From Palsa-506 sp963836355 (lineage in GTDB: Bacteria > Actinomycetota > Actinomycetes > Streptosporangiales > Streptosporangiaceae), in the NCBI GenBank assembly GCA_963836355.1, contig CAWIJO010000020.1:62001-126000 (forward strand): a stretch of 64,000 nt of DNA, read 5' to 3'. The position numbers and the translations under genes are program-made. This document shows, piece by piece, positions 1-7,768 of this stretch. Numbering within the stretch: position 1 is the first letter of the stretch; each line of letters opens with the position of its first letter. The notes beneath the pieces were generated by a model, which saw nothing but the letters and a program-made list of their open reading frames with translations, did not search any database and had not been told where the DNA came from.

Positions 1-67
1 GGTCGGCGGTTCCCTGGGGCTCCGCGGTTCCCCGGGCCAGGGCAGCCTCATGGACCTGGTCTGTCAT
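1..67 (-). CDS. 5' fragment of a divergent gene, unidentified
   Basis: An ATG on the minus strand at 67-65 is preceded by a purine-rich GGAGAGG and opens a frame that stays open to the window edge, giving about 22 residues (starting MTDQVHEAALARG). It diverges from the FAD dehydrogenase at 177, and a palindromic operator lies between them. A local transcriptional regulator is a common occupant of such a position, but the visible residues belong to no recognisable domain, so identity is unknown. Confidence 0.4.
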   Translation of the reverse strand, partial: MTDQVHEAALARGTAEPQGTAD

Positions 68-88
68 CGCGGCAATCCTCTCCGCCTC

Positions 89-129
89 TTGTCATCACGG
101 TAGCAGGTTTCTAGACTGAACGTTCAGTC
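89..129 (+). promoter_or_regulatory. Promoter with overlapping 16-bp palindromic operator
   Basis: A -35 TTGTCA (89-94), 17-nt spacer and -10 TAGACT (112-117) make a good housekeeping-type promoter for the dehydrogenase at 177. The perfect palindrome GACTGAACGTTCAGTC (114-129) overlaps the -10 box. The same 16-mer recurs at 10692-10707 and a variant at 14212-14227. The size and symmetry suit a TetR-family repressor; which regulator binds is not shown by the sequence. Confidence 0.75.
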
Positions 130-176
130 AACCATCATTGCGGGCTCGTGACCGCAGCTGGCAGGAAGGCGGACTC

Positions 177-1820
177 ATGGCCGCAACATACGACGCGATC
201 GTCGTTGGTGGTGGGCATAACGGGCTTGTCGCCGCCGCGTACCTGGCCCGGTCAGGCGCGCGGACGCTCGTGCTGGAGGGGCGGCACAAGACCGGCGGCG
301 CCGCGACCACAGAGGCACCCTGGCCGGAGGCGCCCGAGTTCAAGGTCACCCGGCTCTCCTATGTGATGAGCCTGATGCCGCCGACGATCATCAAGGATCT
401 CGATCTCGCCAGGCACGGCTACCAGATCTACCCGATGGGACCGTACTACCAGGCGTTCCCCGAGGGCGGGTCAATCAAGCTGTACGCGGACGACGCGGCG
501 CGGAACCACGAGGAGGTCTCCAAGTGGTCCAAGAAGGACGCGGATGCCATGCCGCGCTGGGATGCCTGGCTGGAAGGGCTGGCCGAGGTGCTCGGCCCGC
601 TGCTGCTCACCGTGCCGCCGACGATCGGCTCACGCAAGCCGCGGGATCTGGCCGGCACCCTTCGCCTCGCCTGGCGGCACAAGGGCCTCGACGTGCGGAC
701 GATCGCCGACGTGACCCGGCTGATGACCATGAGCATCGCCGACCTGCTCGACGACTGGTTCGAGTCCCCGCAGGTTAAGGGCGCGCTGGCGGTCAACGGC
801 GTGATCGGCACCTGGGCGGGCCCGTGCGAGCCCGGCACCGCCTACGTGATGGCCCACCACTCCATCGGCGACGTCGGGGACGGCCACCTGGGGAACTGGG
901 GCTTTCAGGAGGGCGGCATGGGCGGGGTATCTTCGGCCATCGAGGCCGCGGCCCGCGGCTTCGGCGCCGAGATCAGGACGAACGCCAGGGTCGCCCGGCT
1001 GATCATCGCCGACGGCAAGGCGGCCGGCCTGGTGCTGGACAACGGCGACGAGCTCCGCGCCGGCGTGGTGGTCTCCACCTTGCACCCGCGCACGGCGTTC
1101 CTCGAGCATGTCGGCGCCGAGAACCTGCCCGCCGACTTCGCCAGCGACATCGAGCGCTGGAAGTCCCGCAGCGGCGTCGTGAAGATCAACCTGGCCCTGG
1201 CCGAGCTGCCGGACTTCACCGCCGACCCGGGCACGCACCTCCAGGAGCACCACACCGGCTCGGTGGAGATGGCGCCGACGGTGGAGTACATCGAGCGCGC
1301 CTTCACCGACGCCCGCGAAGGCCTGGCGCTGCGGCCGTTCAGTGACGGGGTGATCCCGACCGCGTTCGACAAGAGCCTGGTCCCCGAGGGCTACCACATC
1401 ATGTCGCTGTTCTCCCAGTGGGTGCCGGCCGACTGGAACGAAGCGCCGCACACCGAGGAGCTTGAGGCCTACGCCGACCGGCAGATCGACTGCTACAACG
1501 AGCTGGCGCCGAACTTCAAGTCCTCGATCCTGCACCGGGACATCGTCGGCCCGTATCAGATGGAGCACGAGTACGGCCTGATCGGCGGCAACATCTTCCA
1601 CGGCGAGCTGTCGCTTGAGCAGCTGTTCCACATGCGGCCTGCGCCCGGCTTCGCCGACTACCGCACCCCGGTCAGCGGTCTTTACTACGGCAGCTCGGCC
1701 ACGCACGCCGGCGGCGGCGTCTGCGGCATCCCCGGCTGGCAGGCAGCCAGTGCCGCGATCTCGGACAAGAAGGCAAGCCGCCGGGCCGGTAAGGTGCGTA
1801 AGCTCACCCGGCGGTCATGA
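177..1820 (+). CDS. FAD-dependent oxidoreductase, PYROXD2/phytoene-desaturase-like (paralog 1)
   Basis: Predicted 547-residue flavoprotein. The N-terminus carries a dinucleotide-binding fold with GGGHNG (about residues 11-16) followed by the acidic strand end LVLEGR, as in the NAD(P)/FAD oxidoreductases related to human PYROXD2 and phytoene desaturases. The C-terminal second FAD segment reads GLYYGSSATHAGGGVCGIPG. ATG 177 is preferred over an upstream TTG at 138 because AGGAAGGCGG lies 5-14 nt before it and the FAD motif follows at once. The downstream acyl-CoA ligase overlaps by 4 bp (ATGA), so the two are translationally coupled. A close paralog is at 5254-6906. The substrate is unknown; the promoter carries the shared operator. 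Confidence 0.88.
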   Translation: MAATYDAIVVGGGHNGLVAAAYLARSGARTLVLEGRHKTGGAATTEAPWPEAPEFKVTRLSYVMSLMPPTIIKDLDLARHGYQIYPMGPYYQAFPEGGSIKLYADDAARNHEEVSKWSKKDADAMPRWDAWLEGLAEVLGPLLLTVPPTIGSRKPRDLAGTLRLAWRHKGLDVRTIADVTRLMTMSIADLLDDWFESPQVKGALAVNGVIGTWAGPCEPGTAYVMAHHSIGDVGDGHLGNWGFQEGGMGGVSSAIEAAARGFGAEIRTNARVARLIIADGKAAGLVLDNGDELRAGVVVSTLHPRTAFLEHVGAENLPADFASDIERWKSRSGVVKINLALAELPDFTADPGTHLQEHHTGSVEMAPTVEYIERAFTDAREGLALRPFSDGVIPTAFDKSLVPEGYHIMSLFSQWVPADWNEAPHTEELEAYADRQIDCYNELAPNFKSSILHRDIVGPYQMEHEYGLIGGNIFHGELSLEQLFHMRPAPGFADYRTPVSGLYYGSSATHAGGGVCGIPGWQAASAAISDKKASRRAGKVRKLTRRS

Positions 1821-4510
1821 CCATCGAGGAAAAAAGCCATGCGCTGAAACGGATTGTCCGGCCGGCTCCCGGCCCAGCCAAGCCGGGCTTGTCCGCGATG
1901 CTCGAAGCCCGCAGCGTGGCGCTGGTCGGCGCGTCACCACAGCCAGGCAGCTTCGGCCAGCGCATGATCGACGAGGTTGGCCGGAGCCCGGCCAGGCCGG
2001 ACATTTACCTGGTGAACCCCCGGTACCGGCGGATCGGCGAGCGAACCTGCTATCCCTCGCTCGCCGACTTGCCTGAGCCGGCTGACCTCGTACTGCTTGG
2101 CGTCCCCGACGCGGCGCTCGAGGAGCAGCTCAGCCTGGCGGCCGGCTGCCGTAGCGCCGCGGCGGTGATCTTCGGCAACGCGCACGAGGATCCGGCGCCG
2201 ATCCCGCCGGGCCGGTCCGGCCTGCCAGGCTCGCTGCTCCCGGCCGGCCGGTCCGGCCTGCCAGGCTCGCCGCCCCCGGCCGGCCGGTCCGGCCTGCCAG
2301 GCTCGCCGCCGCCGGACGCCGGCCAACCCGGGCGGGCAGACCGCCAGTCCAGCCTGCCAGGCTCGCCGCCCGCCCCGCTGGGCGGTGAGCCGGACCGGCC
2401 GACCCAGGCCGAGCGGCTGCCCTTGCGCCAGCGGCTGGCCGCGATCGCGCGGGGTGCCGGGATGCAGCTATGCGGGGCCGGCTGTATGGGGTTCGTCAAC
2501 GTGGCTCGCGGCCTGCGGGCGATCGGCTACGTCGAGCCCGACTTGCGCCCGGCCGGCCCGGTGGCGCTGGTCACGCATTCGGGCTCGGTGTTTTCCGCGT
2601 TGCTGCGAAGCGGCCGGGCAATCGGGTTCACGCTGGCGGTCTCCTCAGGTCAGGAACTGGTCACCACGGCCGCTGCCTACCTCGAGTACGCGCTGACCCT
2701 GCCGGAAACCCGCGTCCTGGCGCTGGTGCTAGAGGCCATCCGCGAACCGGCCCGGCTGCGGGCGGTGCTCTCGAGCGCTGCCGCCAGGGACATCCCGGTA
2801 GCGCTGCTCACCGTCGGCAGCTCGGCCAGCGGCCAGGCACTGGTGGCGGCGCACTCCGGGGCGCTGGCGGCCAAGGACGGCGGCTGGGAAGCGCTTGCGG
2901 ACGCCTACGGCGTCCACCGGGCCGGCGACCTAGCCGAACTCACGGACACGCTTGAGCTGTTCGCCATGGGCCGCCGCGCCCAGCTCCCCGCGAGCCCTCC
3001 CGCCAGCCCGCTAGCCGCGCCCTCCGCGAGTCTCACTGGCCCCACCGCCCCCAGCCCTCCAGCCATTCCCTCCGCAAGTCTCACTGGCCCCACCAACACA
3101 GCTGGACCCGCCGACCACACTGACCCCGCCGCGGTGAGCCCTCCCCCACACCCTTTCCGTGATCGTGGAGGGTTGTTGGTGCTGCAGCACCAACAACCCT
3201 CCACGATCATGGGCGGCGGCAGGACGGGGATCGCGACAGTGCACGATTCCGGCCTGGAACGCGCCCACACGGTAGACATCGCCGACCGGCTCGGCGTGCC
3301 GTACGCGTCGATCGGTGCGCCCACACTGGCCCGGCTCGCCAGCCTGCTCGACCCCGGCCTGGAACCGGCCAACCCGCTCGACATGTGGGGCACCGGCAGC
3401 GACGCTCAGCAGCAGCTCGCCGACTCACTCGTCGCGCTGGCCGAGGATCCGGCCGTCGCGGTGGTCGCACTCGCTGTCGATCTGGTCCGCGAGTTCGACG
3501 GCGACCGCTCCTACCAGAACGCTGTTCTGGCGGCCGCCGCCAGGACTGTCAAGCCCGTCGTCGTGCTCGCCAACTTCGCCAGCGCCGTCGACCAGCAGGT
3601 GGCCGGCGAACTTCGCCAGGCCGGAATTCCCGTGCTGGAGGGCATGCGCACCGGGCTGCTGGCCCTGCGGCACTTGCTCGACCATGCCGCCCGGACCGGG
3701 TCAGCCGGCGAGGTCGACCAGACCGGCCGACATACCAGCCCCGGCCAGCCGCCGGCCTGCCCGCGGCCGGACGGCAACCAGCCCGGCCTTGACCGACCAC
3801 CGGCCTGGCGCGCGCAGCCGGATGATCACCGGGCTGAGGCGCGGCGGGCGGGCGGCACGGCGTTGCTGGCGGCGGGCCCGGCCGCCGGGCCGCCGCTGTT
3901 TGACCTGCTCCGCGAGTACGGAATAGCCGCGGCGCGGGCAGAGTCGGCCGCGGACCTCGGCACCGTGCTGGCCGCCGCCGACGCTATCGGCTATCCGGTC
4001 GTGCTGAAGACCAATGAGCCAGCAATCTTGCACAAGTCAGACTCGGGCGGCGTGCTGCTTGGCATCCGCGGGCCGGACGAGCTGACCGCCGCCTACCGCA
4101 AGCTCGCTGGCCGGCTCGGCCCGCGGGCGATCGTATGCGAGACCGTCCCGCGAGGCACCGAACTCGCGCTCGGCATTGCCCGTGACGCCGACCTGGGCCC
4201 GCTGATCGTAGTCGGCGCCGGCGGCGTGCTGGTTGAGCTGCTGGCCGACCGGGTGGTCGCACTGCCACCGGTGAGCGCGGACCAGGCCAGGCGCATGATC
4301 GGCCGGCTGCGGGCAAGCAGGCTGCTGGCCGGAGTCCGCGGCGGGCCGGCCGCCGACCCGGAGGCCGTGATTAGGGCGATCACTGGGCTGTCTGCGCTGG
4401 CCACCGAGCTTGGCAGCCAGCTCGACGCTCTCGACGTGAACCCGCTGATCTGCGGCCCAGCCGGCGCAGTGGCCGTCGATGCGCTGGCGATTCCGCGAAG
4501 CCGCCGCTGA
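1817..4510 (+). CDS. ADP-forming acyl-CoA ligase (acetate--CoA ligase family), CoA-binding plus ATP-grasp
   Basis: Predicted 897 residues in the order CoA-binding Rossmann domain (about 20-125), succinyl-CoA-ligase-like domain with the phospho-His region AAHSGALA (His near 345), second ligase domain (about 470-620) and C-terminal ATP-grasp domain (about 680-890, with GYPVVLKTNEPAILHKSDSGG). Members interconvert an acyl-CoA plus ADP and Pi with the acid, CoA and ATP, or are related acyltransferases. It is longer than the usual ~700 residues because of low-complexity inserts at domain boundaries: a GRSGLPGSPPPA repeat (about 132-190), a Ser/Pro stretch holding a 48-bp palindrome (about 375-465), and a Pro/Arg linker before the ATP-grasp. 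It is coupled to the dehydrogenase upstream and probably activates or releases a pathway acid. Confidence 0.88.
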   Translation: MTIEEKSHALKRIVRPAPGPAKPGLSAMLEARSVALVGASPQPGSFGQRMIDEVGRSPARPDIYLVNPRYRRIGERTCYPSLADLPEPADLVLLGVPDAALEEQLSLAAGCRSAAAVIFGNAHEDPAPIPPGRSGLPGSLLPAGRSGLPGSPPPAGRSGLPGSPPPDAGQPGRADRQSSLPGSPPAPLGGEPDRPTQAERLPLRQRLAAIARGAGMQLCGAGCMGFVNVARGLRAIGYVEPDLRPAGPVALVTHSGSVFSALLRSGRAIGFTLAVSSGQELVTTAAAYLEYALTLPETRVLALVLEAIREPARLRAVLSSAAARDIPVALLTVGSSASGQALVAAHSGALAAKDGGWEALADAYGVHRAGDLAELTDTLELFAMGRRAQLPASPPASPLAAPSASLTGPTAPSPPAIPSASLTGPTNTAGPADHTDPAAVSPPPHPFRDRGGLLVLQHQQPSTIMGGGRTGIATVHDSGLERAHTVDIADRLGVPYASIGAPTLARLASLLDPGLEPANPLDMWGTGSDAQQQLADSLVALAEDPAVAVVALAVDLVREFDGDRSYQNAVLAAAARTVKPVVVLANFASAVDQQVAGELRQAGIPVLEGMRTGLLALRHLLDHAARTGSAGEVDQTGRHTSPGQPPACPRPDGNQPGLDRPPAWRAQPDDHRAEARRAGGTALLAAGPAAGPPLFDLLREYGIAAARAESAADLGTVLAAADAIGYPVVLKTNEPAILHKSDSGGVLLGIRGPDELTAAYRKLAGRLGPRAIVCETVPRGTELALGIARDADLGPLIVVGAGGVLVELLADRVVALPPVSADQARRMIGRLRASRLLAGVRGGPAADPEAVIRAITGLSALATELGSQLDALDVNPLICGPAGAVAVDALAIPRSRR
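2211..2375 (+). repeat. 36-bp in-frame tandem repeat inside the acyl-CoA ligase
   Basis: At least three 36-bp units beginning GCCGGTCCGGCCTGCC start at 2211, 2247 and 2283; a decayed fourth lies near 2340. They encode GRSGLPGSPPPA-type units between the CoA-binding and ligase domains. The reading frame is preserved, so the element expanded without breaking the gene. Confidence 0.85.
3161..3208. repeat. 48-bp perfect palindrome within coding sequence
   Basis: Two 24-nt arms meet at CTGCAG with no unpaired loop. The termini are GATCGTGGAG and CTCCACGATC, the same 10-bp ends as the hairpin at 7229-7277. It is read through in frame within the acyl-CoA ligase as part of a Pro/Ser-rich insert. Confidence 0.9.
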
Positions 4511-4722
4511 CTCACCGCCGTCTGACCCGGCGGCTTCGGCCACCATGCCCTATTCGGCCGACCCGGCTGTTCGGCAGCCAGATCAGTCGCTGAAGCCCCG
4601 CAAGCCGCGGGCCAAATTGCCTGCTGGTTGATGTATCACAAGCCAGATTGCGAACTCCGTAAAAGGGTCAGGACGCTAGAAATCCTCTCCCGCCAACAGG
4701 ATCAGGGACAACAGGATCAGAC

Positions 4723-4998
4723 ATGTCAGTTCAAGATATCCAGGACAACCGTCGACGCGTCGATGAGCTGGACAGGCGGTTGCGCGACCTCAGCGCGGCC
4801 TTCACCGACCTCGGGAACACCGCCGACTTCGACCAGCTCTTAAAGATCATCCACGTGCCCGGCTGGACCACCTGGCCGGACATCCTCCTGATAAACACCG
4901 TGCTGGATGCCGCCGAGCGCGCAGCCGAGGACGCGAGGAGCCTCCGGAATGCCCTCGTTGAGAGCGCCCTCGCCATCAGCGGGGCGGCTGCCGAGTAG
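4723..4998 (+). CDS. Small hypothetical protein, helical, 91 aa
   Basis: ATG 4723 follows an AT-richer stretch (4620-4720) that looks like a promoter/leader and contains a direct repeat of AACAGGATCAG; the ribosome site (AGGA) is weak. The protein starts MSVQDIQDNRRRVDELDRRL and has charged, heptad-like N- and C-terminal helices around a central Trp-containing segment (GWTTWPD). No signal peptide or membrane span is visible. I do not recognise the family. It is followed by a strong hairpin, which supports an independent transcription unit. Confidence 0.65.
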   Translation: MSVQDIQDNRRRVDELDRRLRDLSAAFTDLGNTADFDQLLKIIHVPGWTTWPDILLINTVLDAAERAAEDARSLRNALVESALAISGAAAE

Positions 4999-5005
4999 AG
5001 GGGGG

Positions 5006-5077
5006 ATCCCGCTCCCGGCCAGACGAGAGCGCGCTGCAGGGGCGCGCGCTCTGCTGCGATCTGGCCAGGAGCGGGGT
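5006..5077. terminator. Strong stem-loop terminator
   Basis: Long imperfect inverted repeat: GATCCCGCTCC-CGGCCAGA-AGAGCGCGC pairs with GCGCGCTCT-TCTGGCC-AGGAGCGGGGTC around a short loop. There is no U tract, as is usual in high-GC actinomycetes. It lies 8 bp after the stop of the small ORF. Confidence 0.75.
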
Positions 5078-5091
5078 CATGCTCGCTGCCG

Positions 5092-5243
5092 AGACCTCGC
5101 GGCCGAGGCTGCGCGGGGCTGAGGCTGCGCGGGGCTGAGGCTGCGCGGGGCTGAGGCTGCGCGGGGCTGAGGCTGCGCGAGGCTGAGGCTGCGCGGGGCC
5201 GAGGCTGCGCGGGCTGAGGCTGCGCGGGCTAAGGCTGCGGGGC
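5092..5243. repeat. 16-bp tandem repeat (GAGGCTGCGCGGGGCT)n
   Basis: About nine units of a 16-bp motif, the last few shortened to 14-15 bp, fill the gap between the terminator hairpin and the 3' end of the convergent dehydrogenase. Confidence 0.9.
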
Positions 5244-5253
5244 CAGCCGCTAG

Positions 5254-6906
5254 CTAGCTGGCCCGGCGGTGGCGGCGCCAGCGGGCGGCACGGCGGTGGC
5301 GGTGGCGGCGCCAGCGGGCGGCGCGGCGATCGGCCATGACCTGGCGGACCACGTTGCGGCCGGGGATCCCGGTGACCCCGCCGCCGCCATGGGTCGCCGA
5401 TCCGGCCTGGTAAAGCCCGCGGACCGGGGTTCGCAGATCCGCATAGCCGGCCGCTGGCCGACCGTGGAACATCTGCCCGAGGCTCAGCTCACCGTGAAAG
5501 ATATTGCCGCCGACCAGCCCGTACTCCTGCTGCATCTGCCGCGGTCCGATCACCTGGCGGTGCAGCACCGACTCGGTGAAGCCCGGCGCGACGGCCGCCA
5601 CCCGGGCGATCACGCGGTCGGCGTAGGCGTCGAGCGCGGCATCGTCTGGGTCGTCCGCGTAGGAATGCGGCACCCACTGGGTGAACATCGACATCACGTG
5701 CTGGCCCGCCGGGGCGAGCGAGTCGTCAAAAACGCTGGGAATGCAGATGTCCGCGAACGGTATCGACGACGGCTTGCCGGAGACTGCCTGCTGAAAAGCG
5801 TTCTCGATGTCATCTAGACTCTCGGCCAGCACGATCGTGCCACCGTACAGCTGCGGATCTGGCTCGGGATGGCTGGCGAACACCGGCAGCCGGTCCAGCG
5901 CCAAGTTAATCTTCACCGTGCCACTGCGGGTCTGCCAGCCGCGGATATCGGCCAGGAAGTCGGTGGGCAGCGCTGCCGGGTCGAGCAATCGCAGGAAGGA
6001 AATCTGCGGGTGGGCCGTCGTGATCACGGTAGCCGCGGCTATCTCCTCGCCGCTGGCCAGCGTCACGCCGGTAGCCCGGCCGCCGCTGGTCCGGATGCTG
6101 GCTACCTCGGCGCCGGTCCTGACCTCGGCGCCGAAGGAGCGGGCCGCGGCCGCCAGCGCGCTGCTGACGCCGCCCATACCGCCGCGCGGGAACCCCCATG
6201 CGCCGGCCTGACCGGCGGTGTCGCCGATGTGGTGGTGCAGCAGCACGTACGCGGTGCCGGCCGACCGCGGGCCGGCCCAGGTCCCGATCACGCCGGAAAC
6301 CGCCAGCACGCCGCGCACGGCATCGCTCTCGAAATAGCGCTCGACCAGATCGGCGACGCTGCTGGTGAGCAGCCTGGTGACATCGACTGCGCCGCGGGTA
6401 TCCAGCCTGCGCAGGTGCCGTAGCAGCAGTCCCTGCCGCAGCAGGTCCGCCGGGCGTCGGGAACCGAGCCGAGGCGGGATCTCGGCCAGCATCGGGCCCA
6501 GGATCGCGCCGATCCCGGCCAGGTGCGCCTGGTAGCCGCCATAAGCGGCCGCGTCCCGGGCGGAAAACTTGGCGATCTCGGCGCGGCGAGCGCCCGGCTC
6601 ATGCGGTAGGGCCAGGTAGCGCCCGTCCGCGCGGGGCGCGAAGTAAGGTCCCTGCGGGAAGACGTGATAGCCGTGGCTGGCCAGCCTCAGCTCGCGGACT
6701 AGGTCCGGGGGCAGCAGCGAGACCACATAGGACAGCGACGTAACCGTGTAGTCCGGGCCGAACGGGTACTCGCTGACGGCGGCGCCGCCGACCACGTCGC
6801 GGCGCTCACAGACCAGCGTGTCGAGCCCGCTCCGGGCCAGGTAGGCGGCCGCGACAAGTCCGTTGTGCCCGCCGCCGACTATCACAACGTCCCGGCTAGC
6901 CGCCAT
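5254..6906 (-). CDS. FAD-dependent oxidoreductase, PYROXD2/phytoene-desaturase-like (paralog 2)
   Basis: Predicted 550 residues. The GGGHNG FAD motif starts about 11 residues in. It aligns along its length with the dehydrogenase at 177-1820: both have SYVxSLxPP, GVIGTWAGP, the central GGMGGVSSA and the C-terminal SATHxGGGVxGIPG. ATG 6906 is chosen over GTG 6915 because AGAAGGGA lies 11 nt upstream of the ATG but only 2 nt from the GTG. The last ~25 residues are an Arg/Ala/His repeat (RRAARWRRHR) produced by a short DNA duplication, so the C-terminus has been extended by repeat growth. No shared operator is visible upstream, unlike paralog 1. Confidence 0.88.
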   Translation of the reverse strand: MAASRDVVIVGGGHNGLVAAAYLARSGLDTLVCERRDVVGGAAVSEYPFGPDYTVTSLSYVVSLLPPDLVRELRLASHGYHVFPQGPYFAPRADGRYLALPHEPGARRAEIAKFSARDAAAYGGYQAHLAGIGAILGPMLAEIPPRLGSRRPADLLRQGLLLRHLRRLDTRGAVDVTRLLTSSVADLVERYFESDAVRGVLAVSGVIGTWAGPRSAGTAYVLLHHHIGDTAGQAGAWGFPRGGMGGVSSALAAAARSFGAEVRTGAEVASIRTSGGRATGVTLASGEEIAAATVITTAHPQISFLRLLDPAALPTDFLADIRGWQTRSGTVKINLALDRLPVFASHPEPDPQLYGGTIVLAESLDDIENAFQQAVSGKPSSIPFADICIPSVFDDSLAPAGQHVMSMFTQWVPHSYADDPDDAALDAYADRVIARVAAVAPGFTESVLHRQVIGPRQMQQEYGLVGGNIFHGELSLGQMFHGRPAAGYADLRTPVRGLYQAGSATHGGGGVTGIPGRNVVRQVMADRRAARWRRHRHRRAARWRRHRRAS

Positions 6907-7062
6907 AAGCCGCACGATCCCTTCTCGCCCGGATCATGCCGGGCAACCCAACATGGGCCGGTCAGCCGGCCTGGACCACGCCAGCCCGGCTGACCCGGAG
7001 GCAGCCCACCTGCGCCCAGCCCACCTGCGCCCAGCCGGCCAGGCCGACAGTCCAGCGCAGGT

Positions 7063-7170
7063 GGCCCGACCTGCGCGGCACACGGCCCGACCTGCGCGGC
7101 ACACGGCCCGACCTGCGCGGCACGCGGCCCGACCTGCGCCACGCGGCCCGACCTGCGCCACGCGGCCCGG
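7063..7170. repeat. 21-bp tandem repeat (GGCCCGACCTGCGCGGCACAC)n
   Basis: Five units or more, the last two shortened to about 18 bp, in the spacer between paralog 2 and the phosphoesterase. Confidence 0.88.
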
Positions 7171-7228
7171 ACCCGCGCTTCCTTGATCATAAGCGGACCT
7201 TCCAGGCGTGAGCATCGGCCCGGTTCAC

Positions 7229-7277
7229 GATCGTGGAGACTCTTGGCGTGCTGGCAGCGCCAAGAGTCTCCACGATC
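7229..7277. repeat. Long hairpin with GATCGTGGAG termini
   Basis: Perfect 20-nt arms (7229-7248 and 7258-7277) around a 9-nt loop. The outer 10 bp match the palindrome at 3161-3208, whereas the inner stem differs but still pairs. This suggests a mobile or conserved palindromic repeat family. It could also end transcription. Confidence 0.85.
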
Positions 7278-7460
7278 ATGAAGGTGCCACTGCGCCGGCC
7301 CCCTATCGTGGGCACTGCAGTTAGCCTCGGAATCACTCGCACCGCACGGATGGTGCCACAGCCACCGCGAGATGGGCACATCCATGATCACGGATGATTC
7401 AGGGGGTTCTGACGCACGAATCTTCCACGAACATGAGACGCTCACCGGTTGTGTGGCAGT

Positions 7461-7582
7461 GGGACTGTTGTGACGGCTCAGCGCCGGGCTGCCCATCCAT
7501 TGACCAGCCGGCAGGGCCTGCTGGGACCGTTGTGACGGCTCAGCGCCGGGCTGCCCATCCGATGACCAGCCGGCAGGGCCTG
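7461..7582. repeat. 60-bp direct repeat, two copies
   Basis: Copies at 7461-7520 and 7523-7582 differ at only a few positions (for example CTGTTG/CCGTTG and CCATTG/CCGATG) and are separated by 2 bp. No ORF or known element is recognisable in the unit. Confidence 0.88.
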
Positions 7583-7768
7583 ATCGGTGGGGCGGCCATT
7601 CGGATTTGAGTTGCCAGACATGACTTTGTGAAAAGTGATCCCGGACGTTGACGCGCAAGGTCGTGCCCGGCCGACGGAGACGTTGCCGCCGACGGCGCGT
7701 TCAGCCGACATCCAGGACCTTGATCCACTACGTTCCATATGCCTGAGATCGACTTCCTGGAGGTACGT

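Larger units (their letters stand above)
6907..7768. other. 862-bp gene-free repeat-rich spacer
   Basis: No credible gene. It holds a 15-bp doublet AGCCCACCTGCGCCC (about 7004-7033), a 21-bp tandem array, a long hairpin, degenerate GATCATG-type palindrome halves (about 7180 and 7385) and a 60-bp direct duplication, each listed separately. Open frames through it are biased-composition read-throughs. Confidence 0.75.

Noticed and set aside
7063..7170. Possible CRISPR array
   Set aside because: Units are contiguous without unique spacers and no cas genes are present; it is a minisatellite. The same holds for the other arrays.
6882..7658. 258-codon minus-strand frame through the repeat spacer
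   Set aside because: It translates the tandem and direct repeats and a hairpin; no start context or domain.
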